64,000 nucleotides of DNA, taken from positions 1,428,001 to 1,492,000 of the forward strand of contig NC_051100.1 of NCBI RefSeq assembly GCF_901709675.1. The letters run 5' to 3'. Positions within the stretch are counted from its first letter, which is position 1, and each line of letters opens with the position of its first letter. This DNA is from Syngnathus acus. Taxonomy: Eukaryota > Chordata > Actinopteri > Syngnathiformes > Syngnathidae. Shown in pieces: positions 62,469 to 64,000 of this stretch. Made by a program: the position numbers and the translations under genes. The notes below the pieces were generated by a model. That model saw only the letters and a list, made by a program, of their open reading frames with translations. It did not search any database and was not told the DNA's origin.

Positions 62469-64000
62469 CACTTCTCTCTGCCGCCTCCTTGGCTTCTGCT
62501 GGGTGAAAAATGGCCCACATTTCCCTGATAGCCCATGTGGATGTGGAGAGTATAAATGGCTAATGAATTACAGATGAACATTGACGCAAATGAATCTCCC
62601 TGATGTCCCAGGGTTATATGGCAGCTATTTAAAAGTTTAATCAATACGCTGAAGTTGAGAACATGCAGCGGCTGCAGTTGCTTGGCCGCAGTAAACAGTC
62701 GGGGAAGGGGAGCCAGCCCGAGCGCGGGACGTGCATCATGACGGCGGGCGGCTATGTGTGTTTAATGGACTAAATATTTTTTATTGCAGGAGGGTAAATG
62801 TCAGTTTACTTCACAAAGTTGCGCTCGGGAGTTCTGTTTCAGCCCCCCCGCCGCGAGGGAGACGGATGTCACCTCAGCTGTTAAAATGACGGAGTGTGCA
62901 TGCACATCATTAAAATGACAACATGCGCCTCGTAATAATTTTACTCAACAGAGTGAAGCAGCCATATTTCTACTTGTGTTTTTGAAAAGTGCCACCTTAT
63001 ATGCCTGACGATTTTGTTTCCCAGACCTTTGGCCAAACTTTTGCTTAGCAACAAGTTGCTTCCATGACGTACTAGCGGCTTGTTAACATTCTAAATGACA
63101 AATAGAACATTATTTTCCTTTTATTTTCATGTTTGTGGCATATTTAACAACTGAAAAGCAGCTGTGTGCCATAAGAGAAGGACACATCTGGAGTATATTT
63201 GTCCTGCTTTGCTTTCCTGTTGCCTTTTTTTTTTTTTAAAGTGAATAATGGGTTTCATTGGTCATTTGATTTACCTCATTGTCTTCCATCCATGAAATGA
63301 AACACACATTTAATATTCTAGATGGGAACATGCTTTGCGTGCCATAACAAGCTACATCACAGTCCAATGGCTGTTGGATTATGGGACACGGAGGGGTTAT
63401 CTGTCTACCTGCCCCCACCCGCCCAGAGATGCCGACTGCATCTCGTGACGTTGGGCTGAGCTGATAAAAGGGTGACTGGAGATGGATGGTGAGCACAATA
63501 ATAGCTGGGGCTCACAGCAGCGTACACCCCTCACGCTCATAAGTCACTCTTGCAGAAAAACTCTGACCCCCTCTCTAAGCTCCCCCACATGCATGCGAGC
63601 ATTTTGTCACTCCTTGGAGATAATACCGAAAGTGTAATTGCCTTGTTAATTGCACCCCCACCTCCCTTCCTCGTTGCATTTTTAGCCTCCTTGATGGATG
63701 GCGGTACTGATGGAATTGTTGGCTAAGTGGCCAAAAAGCAAGGGTGAGGGCAAATAAAGTAATAGGAATTGGTGAAAAGGGGGGAAGAATAGAGGAGGAT
63801 ATAAGAGGCAGGCCGAGGGGAATAAGTTATAGGACGTGAAAAGGAGACAGCCAATGGATTCATGCCAAGAATAGATAACCTTGATGTTAAAAGCTACATC
63901 TGTCGGATATGTCTCGTCTGTGACATATTGATGGCCCTTGAAAAGAGTCAAGCTGATTGTATGCAGGGAACAATCATTAAAGCCTCTACAGCTCCCTCTT

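Larger units (their letters stand above)
49359..64000 (+). other. lrmda: Downstream lrmda intron (5' part)
   Basis: The donor GTAAGG follows the fourth exon, and no later exon of the gene was recognised before the window ends. The interval holds A-rich runs (52208-52254), an hAT-like element (51378-51703), an hAT-like end (about 58645-58740), a degenerate repeat patch (54020-54480), the 5 x 93-bp tandem array (59505-59969), a CCCCT microsatellite (62434-62468) and motif-rich blocks near 57780-58165 and 61360-61470. Confidence 0.75.

Overview
This is eukaryotic DNA, almost certainly from a teleost fish and probably a percomorph. Four short exons with splice signals sit in long non-coding introns. 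There is a tRNA-derived SINE of the V-SINE/AFC-like type with a GGAT-repeat tail, several short hAT-like and TIR-element remnants common in teleosts, and many microsatellites. The SINE text reminds me of syngnathiform genomes, but that is only an impression. There is no operon, CRISPR array, rRNA gene or convincing stand-alone tRNA gene.

One gene runs left to right: lrmda (leucine-rich melanocyte differentiation associated; human LRMDA/C10orf11, the OCA7 albinism gene). Its four visible coding exons are at 8185-8311, 10413-10552, 13497-13623 and 49274-49358. Together they encode 479 nt of continuous frame: two LRRs, a third LRR, the LRR-capping segment, and a proline-containing linker. The 5' coding exon and the last exon (conserved C-terminal tail) were not found. 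They probably lie outside the window, which is in keeping with the very long introns of this gene in other vertebrates.

The most striking feature is the intron between the first two visible exons (8312-10412). It is not GT-AG. It starts with ATATCCTTTT and ends with AC, and it carries GGTCCTTGAC 17 nt upstream of its end. These are the signatures of a minor-spliceosome (U12-type) AT-AC intron. In-frame TGA codons close against both exon edges leave no workable GT-AG alternative.

Layout: 1-8184 upstream intron, with a minus-strand SINE at 781-1140; 8185-13623 three exons; 13624-49273 one 35.65-kb intron with a MITE close to its 5' end, SINE fossils, microsatellites, hairpins and candidate conserved regulatory blocks; 49274-49358 the fourth exon; 49359-64000 the next intron, with hAT-like remnants, a degenerate repeat region and a clean tandem array of five 93-bp units (59505-59969). 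In vertebrates LRMDA lies beside the developmental regulator ZNF503 in a region dense in conserved non-coding elements. Motif-rich, low-repeat intronic blocks are therefore listed as low-confidence enhancer candidates.
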